Source: Gemmatimonadaceae bacterium (GTDB taxonomy: Bacteria; Gemmatimonadota; Gemmatimonadetes; Gemmatimonadales; Gemmatimonadaceae). From it: a stretch of 64,000 bases of DNA. The stretch's first letter is position 1. Each line of letters starts with the position of its first letter. Location of the stretch: contig JAUQWM010000012.1 of the NCBI GenBank assembly GCA_030835125.1, positions 1 to 64,000 on the forward strand, read 5' to 3'. Below the pieces are notes generated by a model that worked only from the letters and a program-made list of their open reading frames with translations, was not told the origin of the DNA and did no database searches. The position numbers were made by a program, and so were the translations under genes. This document shows positions 19,551 to 28,469 of the stretch, piece after piece.

Positions 19551-22232
19551 TCAGGTGGCCGCGGCGGCCGACTGCAGCGTGCGCGCGACCTCTTCCTTCC
19601 GGTAGCACTCGATCACGTCGCCGACCTTGATGTCGTTGAAGTTCTCGATGCCGATACCGCATTCGTACCCTTCCTTCACTTCCTTCACGTCGTCCTTGAA
19701 GCGGCGGAGCGACGCGATCGAGCCGGCGTACACCTCGACGCCATCCCGGATGATGCGCACGCGCGCCTGGCGGCTGATGACGCCGTTCCGCACCGAGCAG
19801 CCCGCGATCGTGCCGACGCGCGACACCTTGAAGACCTCGCGTACCTCGGCCTCGCCCAGCACGATTTCGCGTTCCTCGGGGCGCAGCAGGCCCTCGAGGC
19901 GCGCGCGTATGTCGTCCACGGCCTCGTAGATGACCTTGTACAGCTTGATGTCCACGCCCTCGCGCTCGGCGGCAGCGCGCGCGTTGTTGTCCGGCCGGAC
20001 GTGGAACCCGACGATGATCGCGCCGGCCGTGCGGGCGAGGAGGATGTCGCTCTCGGTGATGGCGCCGACGCCGCGATGGATGACCTGGATCTGCACTTCG
20101 GCGTTCGACAGGTGCGACAGCGCGTCCGCGAGCGCCTCGGCGGGACCGCCCTGGTCCGCCTTGATGAGGATCGGCAGGGTCCGCATCTGTCCCGCGGCGG
20201 CCTGCGAGATGAAGTCCTCGAGCGTGACGGACCCCTTGGCGGTGCGGCGCGACTTGGCCTCGCGGTCGAGTCGCTCGCGGCGCTGGGCGATGTCGCGCGC
20301 CTGCGTCGCGTCATCGACGACGAGGAACTGGTCGCCGGCCATCGGCACGCCGCCCAGGCCAAGGACCTGCACCGGAATGGCCGGTCCCGCTTCCTTCACC
20401 GGCTTGCCGCGCTCGTCGAGCAGCGCGCGCACACGACCCGAGAACAGGCCGCAGATGAAGTTCTGGCCGACCTTGAGCGTTCCGTTCTGGACGAGGACGC
20501 TCGCGACGGGGCCCTTGCCCGGATCGAGTTGCGCCTCGATGACCGCACCCACGGCATCGCGATCGGGGTTGGCCTTGAGGTCGAGGAGTTCGGACTGGAG
20601 GAGGATCTGGTCGAGCAGTTCGTTGACGTTGGTGCCCTTCTTGGCGGAGATGGCGGTCGACAGGGTCTGGCCGCCGAACATCTCGAGCACGACGCCGTGG
20701 GCCAGCAGGTCCTGCATGACCCGCTGCGGGTTCGCGTCGGGCAGGTCGACCTTGTTGATGGCGACGATGATCGGCACGCCGGCGTTCTTCGCGTGCGAGA
20801 TGGCCTCGACCGTCTGCGGCATGACGGAGTCGTTGGCCGCGACGACGAGCACGACGATGTCGGTGACCTGGGCGCCGCGGGCACGCATGGCCGTGAAGGC
20901 CTCGTGGCCCGGCGTGTCGAGGAACGTGATCTTCTTGCCATTCGGCAGCGTGACGTGGTAGGCGCCGATGTGCTGGGTGATGCCCCCCGCCTCGCCGGCG
21001 ACGACGTTGGCGCGGCGGATGAAGTCCAGCAGCGACGTCTTGCCGTGGTCGACGTGGCCCATGATGGTGACGACCGGTGGCCTGAACTGGAGCTGCTCCG
21101 GCGTGTCCGCCACCTGCTCCGCGCCCATGTCGGCCGCGTACTCCTGCTCGCGGACCGCCTCGAACCCGAACTCCCCGGCGATCAACTCGATCTGGTCGAA
21201 GTCGAGTCGCTGGTTGATGGTCACCATGAGGCCGAGGTTCTTGAACGCGAACGCGACGATCTGGGTCGCGGGGACCTTGAGGATCGCGGCCAGCTCGGCG
21301 ACGGTGATGAACTCGTTGACGCGGACCGTCTTCTTCTCGCGTTCCTGGGCGGCCAGGCGGGTCGCTTCGAGTTCCTCGCGCGAGTCCTCGGGACGGCGAA
21401 TCGCGCGGCGACCGGTCGTGCCGCCGATGGTCGACATGGTGCGGCGGATGTTGGCGCTCACCTCGCCCTGATCGACGGAGCCGCGCTTGCCCTTCTTGCG
21501 GCGCGCGCCTGCTGACGGTGCCTGCGTGCTGCCCGCACCGCCTCCCTGGCCACCCTTGCGGTCGTCGCGGCGGGTGGGAATGCCGATGCCACCGGAAGGC
21601 GTCGCGGACGCAACCGGTCGCGGCGGACCGAACGGCGACCCACCGGTGCCCTGTCGCGGGCGCGGGGCACCGGGGACGACGGGGCGCGGACGCGCCCGTT
21701 CCGGAGCCTGCTGTGCCGCGTGGGTCGCGGCCGCGGGTGGCGCCTGGCGAACGACGCGCGGCGGAGGCGGGGGAAGTTCCTCGACGGGCTCGGCGACCGG
21801 CTCGACCTGGCGGACCGGCTCTACCTCGACGCGCGGCGGCTCGACGACCGGCGCCATGTCGGGCACCACGTCGAGGGCAGGCACCGCGGCTTCGGCTTCC
21901 TCGACCGGAGTCGTGGATTCCTCGACCTCGACGGGCGCGACGCGGCGACGACGCCGGACGCCGCTCGACGACGCAGCCGGTTCGGCGGCCTCGGCGGCCG
22001 GGGCTTCGGGCGCGGCCGGGGCGCGCCGACGACGGGAAGGCGCTGCCGCCGGCTTCTCCTGCCGATGGCGCTTCTCGCGCTCCCAGCGCACGCGAACGCG
22101 CGCCACCTGGTCGTCCGCGAGGGGACTCAGGTGGCTCCGAACCGGGACATCCATCTTCCGCAGGAGGTCCATGACCTCCTCGGCCGTGATGCCGAATTCA
22201 CCCGCCAGATCGTTGACGCGCAGCTTGCTCAA
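19551..22232 (-). CDS. infB: translation initiation factor IF-2
   Basis: GTPase that brings fMet-tRNA to the 30S start site. The 893-residue protein has an N-terminal helix motif ([19 protein letters not shown]), a long Ala/Pro/Val-rich low-complexity linker to about residue 270, then the G domain from about residue 390 with [33 protein letters not shown] and SAKKGTNV, and the C1/C2 domains. The linker is heavily biased in composition, as usual in high-GC bacteria. Its start overlaps the ylxQ stop by four bases. Confidence 0.97.
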   Translation of the reverse strand: MSKLRVNDLAGEFGITAEEVMDLLRKMDVPVRSHLSPLADDQVARVRVRWEREKRHRQEKPAAAPSRRRRAPAAPEAPAAEAAEPAASSSGVRRRRRVAPVEVEESTTPVEEAEAAVPALDVVPDMAPVVEPPRVEVEPVRQVEPVAEPVEELPPPPPRVVRQAPPAAATHAAQQAPERARPRPVVPGAPRPRQGTGGSPFGPPRPVASATPSGGIGIPTRRDDRKGGQGGGAGSTQAPSAGARRKKGKRGSVDQGEVSANIRRTMSTIGGTTGRRAIRRPEDSREELEATRLAAQEREKKTVRVNEFITVAELAAILKVPATQIVAFAFKNLGLMVTINQRLDFDQIELIAGEFGFEAVREQEYAADMGAEQVADTPEQLQFRPPVVTIMGHVDHGKTSLLDFIRRANVVAGEAGGITQHIGAYHVTLPNGKKITFLDTPGHEAFTAMRARGAQVTDIVVLVVAANDSVMPQTVEAISHAKNAGVPIIVAINKVDLPDANPQRVMQDLLAHGVVLEMFGGQTLSTAISAKKGTNVNELLDQILLQSELLDLKANPDRDAVGAVIEAQLDPGKGPVASVLVQNGTLKVGQNFICGLFSGRVRALLDERGKPVKEAGPAIPVQVLGLGGVPMAGDQFLVVDDATQARDIAQRRERLDREAKSRRTAKGSVTLEDFISQAAAGQMRTLPILIKADQGGPAEALADALSHLSNAEVQIQVIHRGVGAITESDILLARTAGAIIVGFHVRPDNNARAAAEREGVDIKLYKVIYEAVDDIRARLEGLLRPEEREIVLGEAEVREVFKVSRVGTIAGCSVRNGVISRQARVRIIRDGVEVYAGSIASLRRFKDDVKEVKEGYECGIGIENFNDIKVGDVIECYRKEEVARTLQSAAAAT

Positions 22233-22621
22233 CCGTTCCTCCTGTCGCCCTTCCGCGGAGACGCGCCCTTGGCGCCCCGCCCTGCCGCGGCGCCCTTCGG
22301 CGACGCGCCCTCATCCACCACGTTCCGCACTCCACGAGCGAGGGCATGATCGACGATGCCGATCGCCGCCGTCGACTCCCTGCCCACCATGGAACCTAAC
22401 GCTTCGGCACCCGGACCCTGCACTACCCGCACCCCCAGGGCCCCCAGCAACGGCAGTACCTTCTTGAGGCTGTGCGGGGAAGCATCGGGCGCCACGATCG
22501 CCAGCGCCAGCCGCCCCTTCCGCGCCGCCATCCTCACCTGTTCCACCCCCACGACGACGTTCCGGCCCCGCACGCCCAGCCCCACGAGGCCAAGCACGCG
22601 CCGCTCGGTCATCGCGTCCAT
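22229..22621 (-). CDS. L7Ae/YlxQ-like RNA-binding protein
   Basis: About 130 residues. The core MTERRVLGLVGLGVRGRNVVVG...LALAIVAPDASPHS...VVQGPGAEALG...GIVDHALARG matches the ribosomal L7Ae/YlxQ fold that binds kink-turn RNA; a Lys/Arg/Gly-rich tail follows. The start is ATG 22621, one base after the nusA stop, or ATG 22612. In many bacteria ylxR and ylxQ lie between nusA and infB; here only the ylxQ-like gene is present, and I see no YlxR domain. Confidence 0.85.
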   Translation of the reverse strand: MDAMTERRVLGLVGLGVRGRNVVVGVEQVRMAARKGRLALAIVAPDASPHSLKKVLPLLGALGVRVVQGPGAEALGSMVGRESTAAIGIVDHALARGVRNVVDEGASPKGAAAGRGAKGASPRKGDRRNG

Positions 22622-22622
22622 G

Positions 22623-23966
22623 TTATCCGTCCTGCCCGTTCTCCGAACCACCCGCGGACGCCCCACCCGCCTCGTCGTCCCCTTCCTCGGTCAACTCGTC
22701 GAGGATCGACATGATTCGATCGGCCTCCTCCGGGGCAATCCCGGGGAGCTTCAGGAAGTCGTCCCGGTCCAGGTCGATGATGTCGTTCAGCGTACGGAAT
22801 CCCGCCTCTTCGAGCACGGCGACCGTCGCCAGCGGCATGCCCTCGATGTCCGAGAGCTTCACGTCGGCCACGTCCGCCTCCTCGGGGAGCGGGGCGAAGA
22901 CCGGCCCGTCGCTCCGTTCCATCCATTCGCGGCTGGAGAAGAGGTCGATCTTCCAGCCCGTGAGTTCCGACGCGAGGCGCACGTTCTGCCCATTGCGACC
23001 GATGGCGAGCGACAACTGGTCCTCGTCCACGATCGCCTGGATGGTGCGCGTGGCCGAATCGGACTGCACGCGCGCGACCCGGGCCGGCGCGAGCGCCAGC
23101 TTGGCGAACCGCTCCGGGTCCGAGGACCACGGCACGATGTCGATCCGCTCGCCATTGAGCTCGTTCACGACCGCCTGCACGCGCGATCCCTTCAGGCCGA
23201 CGCAGGCGCCGACCGGATCGATCGAGTCGTCCTTCGAGAACACGGCGATCTTCGTGCGGCTGCCGACTTCGCGCGCGGCGGCCCGGATCTCGACGATGCC
23301 CTGCTGCATCTCGGGCACCTCGAGCTTGAACAGCGCCTGGACGAACACCGGGTCGCCACGGCTCAGGATGAGGCGAGGACCCTTCGGCGTCTCCTCGACG
23401 CGCTTCAGGCAGGCCCGGATCGGGTCGCCCTGGTGGAAGTGCTCGCGATGATTCTGCTCGCGATACGGGATGAGCGCCTCGGCCTCGCGGAACTTGTTGA
23501 GCATCACGACCAGCTTGCCGCGCTCGATCTGCTGCACCTCACCCGACAGGAGTTCGCCGACACGGTTGGTGAACTCGTCGCGGATCTTGGAGCGCTCGCC
23601 CTCACGGACGCGCTGAATGATCCGCTGCTTGGCGGCCTGGACGGCGCTGCGCCCGAACTCGGCGAAGTCGACCGGGATCTCCATCACGTCGCCGGGCTGG
23701 AACTCGGGGTCCTCGAAGCGCGCCTCCTCGACCGAGATCTCGCGTCCCGGGTCGGTGACTTCCTCGACCACCGTCTTCAGCAGGATGATCTTGATCTTGC
23801 CGTTGCGTTCGTCGATCTCGACTTCGGCCTGGACCGTCGGGCCGTGCTTTTTCGCCAGGGCAGCATGAATGCCGTCCTGAAGCAACCCGTGCAGTTCGGT
23901 ACGATCGATCTGCTTCGAGTTGGTCAGTTCGCGAATCGCGCTCAGGATTTCGCCCGATCCAATCAT
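22623..23966 (-). CDS. nusA: transcription termination/antitermination protein NusA
   Basis: RNA-polymerase-binding factor that promotes pausing, intrinsic termination and rRNA antitermination. The 447-residue protein has the N-terminal domain (MIGSGEILSAIRELTNS), an S1 domain, two KH domains including DPVGACVGLKGSRVQAV and IDIVPWS, and a C-terminal helix-hairpin-helix with LEEAGFRTLNDIIDLDRDDF. Length is standard for NusA outside gammaproteobacteria. It overlaps rimP by four bases. The terminator in the operon leader (24487-24515) is a plausible site of autoregulation. Confidence 0.96.
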   Translation of the reverse strand: MIGSGEILSAIRELTNSKQIDRTELHGLLQDGIHAALAKKHGPTVQAEVEIDERNGKIKIILLKTVVEEVTDPGREISVEEARFEDPEFQPGDVMEIPVDFAEFGRSAVQAAKQRIIQRVREGERSKIRDEFTNRVGELLSGEVQQIERGKLVVMLNKFREAEALIPYREQNHREHFHQGDPIRACLKRVEETPKGPRLILSRGDPVFVQALFKLEVPEMQQGIVEIRAAAREVGSRTKIAVFSKDDSIDPVGACVGLKGSRVQAVVNELNGERIDIVPWSSDPERFAKLALAPARVARVQSDSATRTIQAIVDEDQLSLAIGRNGQNVRLASELTGWKIDLFSSREWMERSDGPVFAPLPEEADVADVKLSDIEGMPLATVAVLEEAGFRTLNDIIDLDRDDFLKLPGIAPEEADRIMSILDELTEEGDDEAGGASAGGSENGQDG

Positions 23967-24460
23967 TTCTTCTCGCCCTCAGTCCGGTCCCTGGCCTGGC
24001 TGTTCCAGCGAAACACCAGCCTCGCTTCCCGGATGTCCGACATGGAAACCCGGTGCTCGACGCCGCGTGAATCCCGCATGATCGCCACCGACTCGCCTGT
24101 CGAGTCATCCACGCCCACGACCTCCACTTCCATCCGCCCACCCAGCGACGTCGCCAGCACCTTGGCCGTCCGTCCCGTGAACCGACGCCAATCATCAGCG
24201 TTCCGCAGCGGGCGTTCGACGCCCGGTGACGACACCTCCAGGACGTAGTTCTCGCCTACCATTCCCGAGGCGTCGAGCCGTGGCTCGAGCGCCCGGGATA
24301 CCAGCGCACAATCGTCGATGGTGACCTTGCTCCCGTCCCGGCGGTCGATCCGGACGTCCAGAACCGGACGCCGTCCCGTACCGCCTTTCCGGAGTTCTAC
24401 GAGGTCATAACCGAGACTCTCAACCTCTTGCCTGACAAAACCTTCCAGCGCCTCGTTCAT
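23963..24460 (-). CDS. rimP: ribosome maturation factor RimP
   Basis: Needed for maturation of the 30S subunit. The 165-residue protein shows the family features: VESLGYDLVELRKG, DVRIDRRDGSKVTIDDCALVSRAL, and YVLEVSSPGVERPLRNADDWRRFTGR. I start at ATG 24460; longer frames upstream would run back over the leader terminator and look non-native. First gene of the operon rimP-nusA-ylxQ-infB-rbfA-truB-ribF. The ATG is only 26 bases from the end of the leader terminator's T-run. Confidence 0.95.
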   Translation of the reverse strand: MNEALEGFVRQEVESLGYDLVELRKGGTGRRPVLDVRIDRRDGSKVTIDDCALVSRALEPRLDASGMVGENYVLEVSSPGVERPLRNADDWRRFTGRTAKVLATSLGGRMEVEVVGVDDSTGESVAIMRDSRGVEHRVSMSDIREARLVFRWNSQARDRTEGEKK

Positions 24461-24486
24461 GTCACGTCGAGGTACGCCCCAAGAAC

Positions 24487-24515
24487 AAAAAAATGTGGGG
24501 ACCTTCCCCACATTT
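24487..24515 (-). terminator. intrinsic terminator in the rimP-nusA operon leader
   Basis: An 11-bp perfect stem (24505-24515 with 24491-24501) and a 3-base loop are followed, on the minus strand, by a run of seven T (24493-24487, overlapping the stem end). This is a textbook Rho-independent terminator. It lies between a predicted promoter (24550-24578) and the rimP start, so it would act as an attenuator as well as ending any readthrough from pgeF. Confidence 0.85.
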
Positions 24516-24549
24516 CCAATAAAATCCCGGAGTTCTCCAGCGGACCGTG

Positions 24550-24578
24550 AATGTACCCGGGACCTGGGGACGGAGCAA
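24550..24578 (-). promoter_or_regulatory. rimP-nusA operon promoter, TTGCTC-N17-TACATT
   Basis: TTGCTC (24573-24578) and TACATT (24550-24555) on the minus strand are 17 bases apart. Transcription would start near 24543, giving a leader of about 83 bases that contains the terminator hairpin. There is no room for a promoter between terminator and rimP, which strengthens this placement. Confidence 0.55.
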
Positions 24579-24592
24579 GGCCGGGGGGAATT

Positions 24593-24629
24593 AGGGTCGA
24601 GGCTCGAGGGTCGAGGCTCGAGGCTCAGA
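24593..24629. repeat. TCGAGGC/TCGAGGG heptamer tandem repeat
   Basis: Five units of TCGAGG(C/G) type in tandem, at the 3' end of pgeF. The same unit recurs at 50006-50038. Confidence 0.8.
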
Positions 24630-25329
24630 TCAATCGAGCGATGACGCCGAGTTGGCGGGCGGTGTCGCCGGCGCGATGAGAGAAGAACCGGTCGTTGTCG
24701 CAGCGCGTGCAGGACTCGCTCCGGGTGACGACCGCGCCACGTGCCTGACGGGCGATCACCGCCCTGAGGTCCACTGGCGTCGGTTGGCTGACGCGGTCGC
24801 CGGTGACGGCAGCGTAAACCTCCGGGCTGACCTCGTAGCACCGACCGCAAATGGCGGGACCCAGGTGGACGCGTATTTCGCCCACGCTGATGCCTCGGCG
24901 CGTGAACGCATCGAGCCCGCGTTGCACGATGCACGCGGCGGTGCCCTTCCAGCCGCTGTGCAGCACCGCGGCAATTCCTGATGGATGCGCCATGAAGACC
25001 GGTACGCAGTCCGCCAGGGTGACCGCCATGGCGGTCCCCGCGACGGTGGAGAAGTGGCCGTCTGCGCCCGACGTGTCCCGCAGCCACCCGGCCCAGCCAT
25101 CGCCGTGCTCGAGGACGCGGTCGCCATGCACCTGGTGCGCGGTGGCCAGGCGGCGCGCGCCGAGTGCGTCCATCAACGCCGTCCACCGGCCGAACACGCT
25201 CGCCGCCGGCTCGGCGGAGGCGAGGGCGTAGTCCCCCGCCTGGCGGGTGGTGGTGAACGCGGTGAACCCGAGGTCGGCGAACCCGGGCACGTCCTCGGCC
25301 GGCGGCCGCGTGCCCGCGCGACTAGTCAA
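24625..25329 (-). CDS. pgeF: PgeF/YfiH family (multicopper polyphenol oxidase-like, LACC1 family)
   Basis: Member of the YfiH/LACC1 family, whose members have purine nucleoside phosphorylase/deaminase activity and in E. coli remove mis-incorporated L-Ser from peptidoglycan precursors. The 234-residue protein has [31 protein letters not shown] and [11 protein letters not shown], supplying the conserved Cys/His zinc ligands. The longest start is a TTG (25329) eight bases inside murA; GTG 25290 is an alternative. Linkage to murA agrees with a role in cell-wall precursor quality. Confidence 0.9.
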   Translation of the reverse strand: MTSRAGTRPPAEDVPGFADLGFTAFTTTRQAGDYALASAEPAASVFGRWTALMDALGARRLATAHQVHGDRVLEHGDGWAGWLRDTSGADGHFSTVAGTAMAVTLADCVPVFMAHPSGIAAVLHSGWKGTAACIVQRGLDAFTRRGISVGEIRVHLGPAICGRCYEVSPEVYAAVTGDRVSQPTPVDLRAVIARQARGAVVTRSESCTRCDNDRFFSHRAGDTARQLGVIARLI

Positions 25330-26608
25330 CGATCCGCGTTATGCGCGCGCCGAGCGCGTTCAGGCGCTGGTCGATCCGCTCGTAGCCACGCTCGATCTGG
25401 CGGGCGTTGTGGATGGTGCTGGTGCCCTCCGCGCACATCGCGGCGAGCAGCATCGCCATGCCGGCGCGGATGTCCGGCGACTCCACCGTCGCCCCGCGCA
25501 GGCGCGAAGGACCCGAGACGAGCACCCGGTGCGGATCGCACAGCACGATCCGCGCGCCCATGCCGACGAGCTTGTCCACGAAGAACAGGCGCGACTCGAA
25601 CATCTTCTCGTGCATGAGGACCAGGCCCTCGCACTGCGTCGCGGTCACGATCGCGATCGACATGAGGTCGGCCGGGAAGGCCGGCCACGGCTGGTCCTCG
25701 AGCTTGGGGACGTGACCGCCGAGGTCGGGGCGGATCTCCCGCGGCTGGTCGGCCGGGATCACGAGGTCCTCGCCGTCCACCTGGCAGAGGATGCCGAGCC
25801 GGTCGAAGCCCATGCGGATGGCGCGCAGGTGCTGCACGCCGGCGCGGGTGACGCGCAGCGCCGAACGGGTCACGGCCGCGAGGCCGATGAACGACCCGAC
25901 CTCGATGTGGTCCGGCCCGATGCGATGGGTGGCCGGGCCTAACGAGGCGCCCCCGTGCACCACCATCGTGTTGGTGCCGATGCCCTCGATGCGAGCCCCC
26001 ATCGCCACCAGGAACTGCGCCAGGTCCTGCACGTGCGGCTCGCTGGCCGCGTTCCGCAGCACGGTAGTCCCCTCGGCCGCGACCGCCGCCATGAGCGCGT
26101 TCTCCGTGCCGGTCACCGACGGTTCGTCGAGGAAGACGTCAGCGCCCCGGAGGCGGCTGGCGCTGAACTCGTACCGGTCGGTCGCCGACACGGTCGCGCC
26201 CAGCTGCTCGAAGGCGAGGAAATGCGTGTCCACGCGCCGCCGGCCGATGACGTCCCCGCCAGGCGGGGGCAGGACGACCCGGCCACAGCGAGCCAGCACC
26301 GGCCCGGCGAGGAGGATCGACGCGCGGATGTTGGCACACAGGACCGGGTCGAGTTCCTCGGCGCGGACCTCCGTGGCCTCGATCTCGAGGGTGTTCGCGT
26401 CGGTCCAGTCTGCCGCGGCCCCGACCGAACGAACCAGTTCGACGAGGGTCTCTGTGTCCCGGATCCGCGGCACGTTGTGCAGGGTCACCCGATGCCGGGT
26501 GAGCAATGCGGCCGCAATAATAGGAAGGGCCGCGTTCTTGTTGCCGGCCGGCTCGATCGACCCCGAAAGGGTGTGGCCTCCCTCGACCACGTACTTGATG
26601 GCGGACAT
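25322..26608 (-). CDS. murA: UDP-N-acetylglucosamine 1-carboxyvinyltransferase with Asp at the fosfomycin position
   Basis: First committed step of peptidoglycan synthesis: transfers enolpyruvate from PEP to UDP-GlcNAc. The 428-residue protein has GNKNAALP with catalytic Lys, and the active-site loop reads [15 protein letters not shown]. In E. coli MurA the same loop is GCTIGARPVD with Cys115; here the position is Asp119 (codon GAC at 26252-26254). Known C115D enzymes, as in Mycobacterium and Chlamydia, stay active but resist fosfomycin. Start ATG 26608 matches family length. A promoter is predicted at 26672-26701. Confidence 0.95.
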   Translation of the reverse strand: MSAIKYVVEGGHTLSGSIEPAGNKNAALPIIAAALLTRHRVTLHNVPRIRDTETLVELVRSVGAAADWTDANTLEIEATEVRAEELDPVLCANIRASILLAGPVLARCGRVVLPPPGGDVIGRRRVDTHFLAFEQLGATVSATDRYEFSASRLRGADVFLDEPSVTGTENALMAAVAAEGTTVLRNAASEPHVQDLAQFLVAMGARIEGIGTNTMVVHGGASLGPATHRIGPDHIEVGSFIGLAAVTRSALRVTRAGVQHLRAIRMGFDRLGILCQVDGEDLVIPADQPREIRPDLGGHVPKLEDQPWPAFPADLMSIAIVTATQCEGLVLMHEKMFESRLFFVDKLVGMGARIVLCDPHRVLVSGPSRLRGATVESPDIRAGMAMLLAAMCAEGTSTIHNARQIERGYERIDQRLNALGARITRIVD

Positions 26609-26671
26609 TCGTGAGGGCTCAGGGGCGAAGAGCGGCGGTTCCGTGGCAAACGGGCCGACCGCGTGGCCGGA

Positions 26672-26701
26672 AGTATGGACGGTCGAGGCTCGTATCTTCA
26701 A
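26672..26701 (-). promoter_or_regulatory. murA promoter candidate, TTGAAG-N18-CATACT
   Basis: Minus-strand -35 TTGAAG (26696-26701) and -10 CATACT (26672-26677), 18 bases apart, about 55 bases upstream of the murA ATG. It is back-to-back with the rightward promoter at 26710-26739. Confidence 0.4.
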
Positions 26702-26709
26702 GCCATCGC

Positions 26710-26739
26710 TTGACTTCGGTTTTCTCAACGCGTTACGAT
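26710..26739 (+). promoter_or_regulatory. promoter for the DUF948-like gene, TTGACT-N18-TACGAT
   Basis: -35 TTGACT (26710-26715) and -10 TACGAT (26734-26739) with an 18-base spacer. The predicted start is near 26746, about 108 bases before the ATG at 26854. Confidence 0.55.
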
Positions 26740-26853
26740 CCCACCCCGACCCCCGTCGGGGCCAACGTCGAAGCGGGCCTTACAATAGAAGCGCCGGCAG
26801 GGACCACGCTGAAATTCGCAGCGACCCTGAACCCCCAGCGTCCGGGAGCGCAC

Positions 26854-27483
26854 ATGAGCCTTGCAGCGTCGTTCGGTCTTTCGCTGATGATGCAGGATCA
26901 GGGAATCCGCGACACGGTTGTCATGATCCCGGCAGCGATGGAGCGTGGTGTGATGGAGAACCTCGCCGCCACCGGCCAGTTCGTGGTGTCGCTGGTGGTC
27001 CTGATCCTTCTCGGCGCGCTCGTCTTCATGCTCATGGCGCTCCGGAAGAGCGTCCAGGAGCTGACGAAGCTGTTCCACTCGTCGTATGGCGACCTTTCCG
27101 CGGCCGCGCATTCGGTCCGCAACGTGGCGGAGGACGTTCGCGGCATCACCCAGACAGTAAAGACCGACGTGGGGGCCGTCAGCGACACGCTGCGTTCGGT
27201 GAACAGCGGCGTGCAGCGCGTGGTGCGCCGCGCGGAACTGCGGATGCGGCGACTCGATGCCCTCGTGGCTGTGGCCCAGGAGGAAGCCGAGGACTTCGTG
27301 CTGTCATCGGCGTCGACCTTGCGGGGCGTCCGGTTCGGCGCCGCCGCGCTCAAGCGAAGCTTCCTGTCGACGCGCAAGCGCGGCCTGAAGCGGAAGAAGC
27401 GCCGTCCGGCGCGCCGTGGCTTCGGGCGCGATGCCGGCGTGGATGGCCCGCGCATCCGGACGAGGGTGGTCGACCCGACGTGA
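26854..27483 (+). CDS. DUF948-like single-pass membrane protein
   Basis: A 209-residue protein with a hydrophobic segment at about residues 42-62 (GQFVVSLVVLILLGALVFML) followed by an extended coiled-coil-like region with repeats of polar heptads (SVRNVAEDVRGITQTVKTDVGAVSD), as in DUF948/YtxG proteins, and a very basic C terminus. The start at ATG 26854 is supported by a GGGAG 5 bases upstream; the frame is open further but over promoter sequence. Its stop overlaps the next gene's GTG (GTGA), so the two are coupled. Function unknown. Confidence 0.8.
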   Translation: MSLAASFGLSLMMQDQGIRDTVVMIPAAMERGVMENLAATGQFVVSLVVLILLGALVFMLMALRKSVQELTKLFHSSYGDLSAAAHSVRNVAEDVRGITQTVKTDVGAVSDTLRSVNSGVQRVVRRAELRMRRLDALVAVAQEEAEDFVLSSASTLRGVRFGAAALKRSFLSTRKRGLKRKKRRPARRGFGRDAGVDGPRIRTRVVDPT

Positions 27484-28409
27484 GGCGCGTCGGCGCGCTC
27501 TCACTCACCGTCGCGATCGCCGTGCTCGCGATCGCGCTGTTTCCCACCGCGGCGCTCGCCTGGACCCCGGGGACCCATGTCTATCTCGGGGACGCGGTCC
27601 TGCGGTCGCTGGCCATGCTCCCGTCGAACATTGCCGGGCTCCTCAGCGCGTTCCCCTATGACTTCCTCTACGGGTCCATTGCGGCTGACACCAGCATTGC
27701 CAAGAAGTACGCCGCCGTGGGGCGGCACTCGCACTCGTGGACGGTCGGCTTCGACATCCTCGATCGCGCGCGCGATGATGCGTTGCGCGCCTTCTCGTAC
27801 GGCTACCTGGCGCACCTGGCCGCCGACGTGGTCGCCCACAACTCGTTCGTCCCCTACCAGCTGGCCACCACGTCCACCACGACCGGGCTGGGCCACAGCT
27901 ACTGGGAGACGCGATTCGAGACGCATCTCGGCGAATGGGCGCCGCGACGGGCGCGTGAGCTGATCCTGCTCGATCACAGTCGCAGCGACGGTCACCTGGA
28001 CCGAATCCTCAGTCCGACCATCTTCAGTACCTCGACCAATCGCCGGATCTTCCGCGGGATGGTCGTCGCCGCGGACATGGAGTCATGGCAGCGAGTCTTC
28101 CAGCTCATGCTGGAGCGGTCGCGCTGGGACCTCGCCGACGACCAGGTCTCGAGCCAGCTCACGCGTTCCTTCGAGTACATCATCGACCTGCTCGTGCGGC
28201 TGGATAGTGCCGAGCCGTACCGGTTCGACCCATCGGGGGAGGAGCCGCTCCGGATGGCCAAGCGGATCCGGCGCGCCGCGCTCCGCAGCGGCGGCCAGGT
28301 GGCGGTGGTAGACGAGGCGACGCGTCACTTCGGACTCTGGCCCAGCGCACTGCGGTTTTCCGACGGACTCTCCCGTCCCCTGTACCCGCCCGTCGCGCAG
28401 ACCACCTGA
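27480..28409 (+). CDS. secreted zinc-dependent phospholipase C-like protein
   Basis: A 309-residue protein starting at GTG 27480 with a clear signal peptide cut after ALA (residue 27). The mature protein would begin with Trp28, as in Bacillus phospholipase C where the N-terminal Trp amino group binds zinc. Candidate further ligands follow in family order: His33 (GTHVYLGD), Asp70, His83/His85 (GRHSHSW), His112, Asp116, His120 (YLAHLAADVVAH), and Glu143 or Glu148. This is the Zn_dep_PLPC fold. The substrate could be a phospholipid but is not known. The unusual point is a soluble secreted PLC in tandem with a DUF948-like membrane protein. Confidence 0.82.
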   Translation: MRRVGALSLTVAIAVLAIALFPTAALAWTPGTHVYLGDAVLRSLAMLPSNIAGLLSAFPYDFLYGSIAADTSIAKKYAAVGRHSHSWTVGFDILDRARDDALRAFSYGYLAHLAADVVAHNSFVPYQLATTSTTTGLGHSYWETRFETHLGEWAPRRARELILLDHSRSDGHLDRILSPTIFSTSTNRRIFRGMVVAADMESWQRVFQLMLERSRWDLADDQVSSQLTRSFEYIIDLLVRLDSAEPYRFDPSGEEPLRMAKRIRRAALRSGGQVAVVDEATRHFGLWPSALRFSDGLSRPLYPPVAQTT

Positions 28410-28469
28410 CACCGGCGCCGTCTCCTCCCGCGGAGGAGAGACGTCATGCAGCGGCCCGACGCGCCCGTC

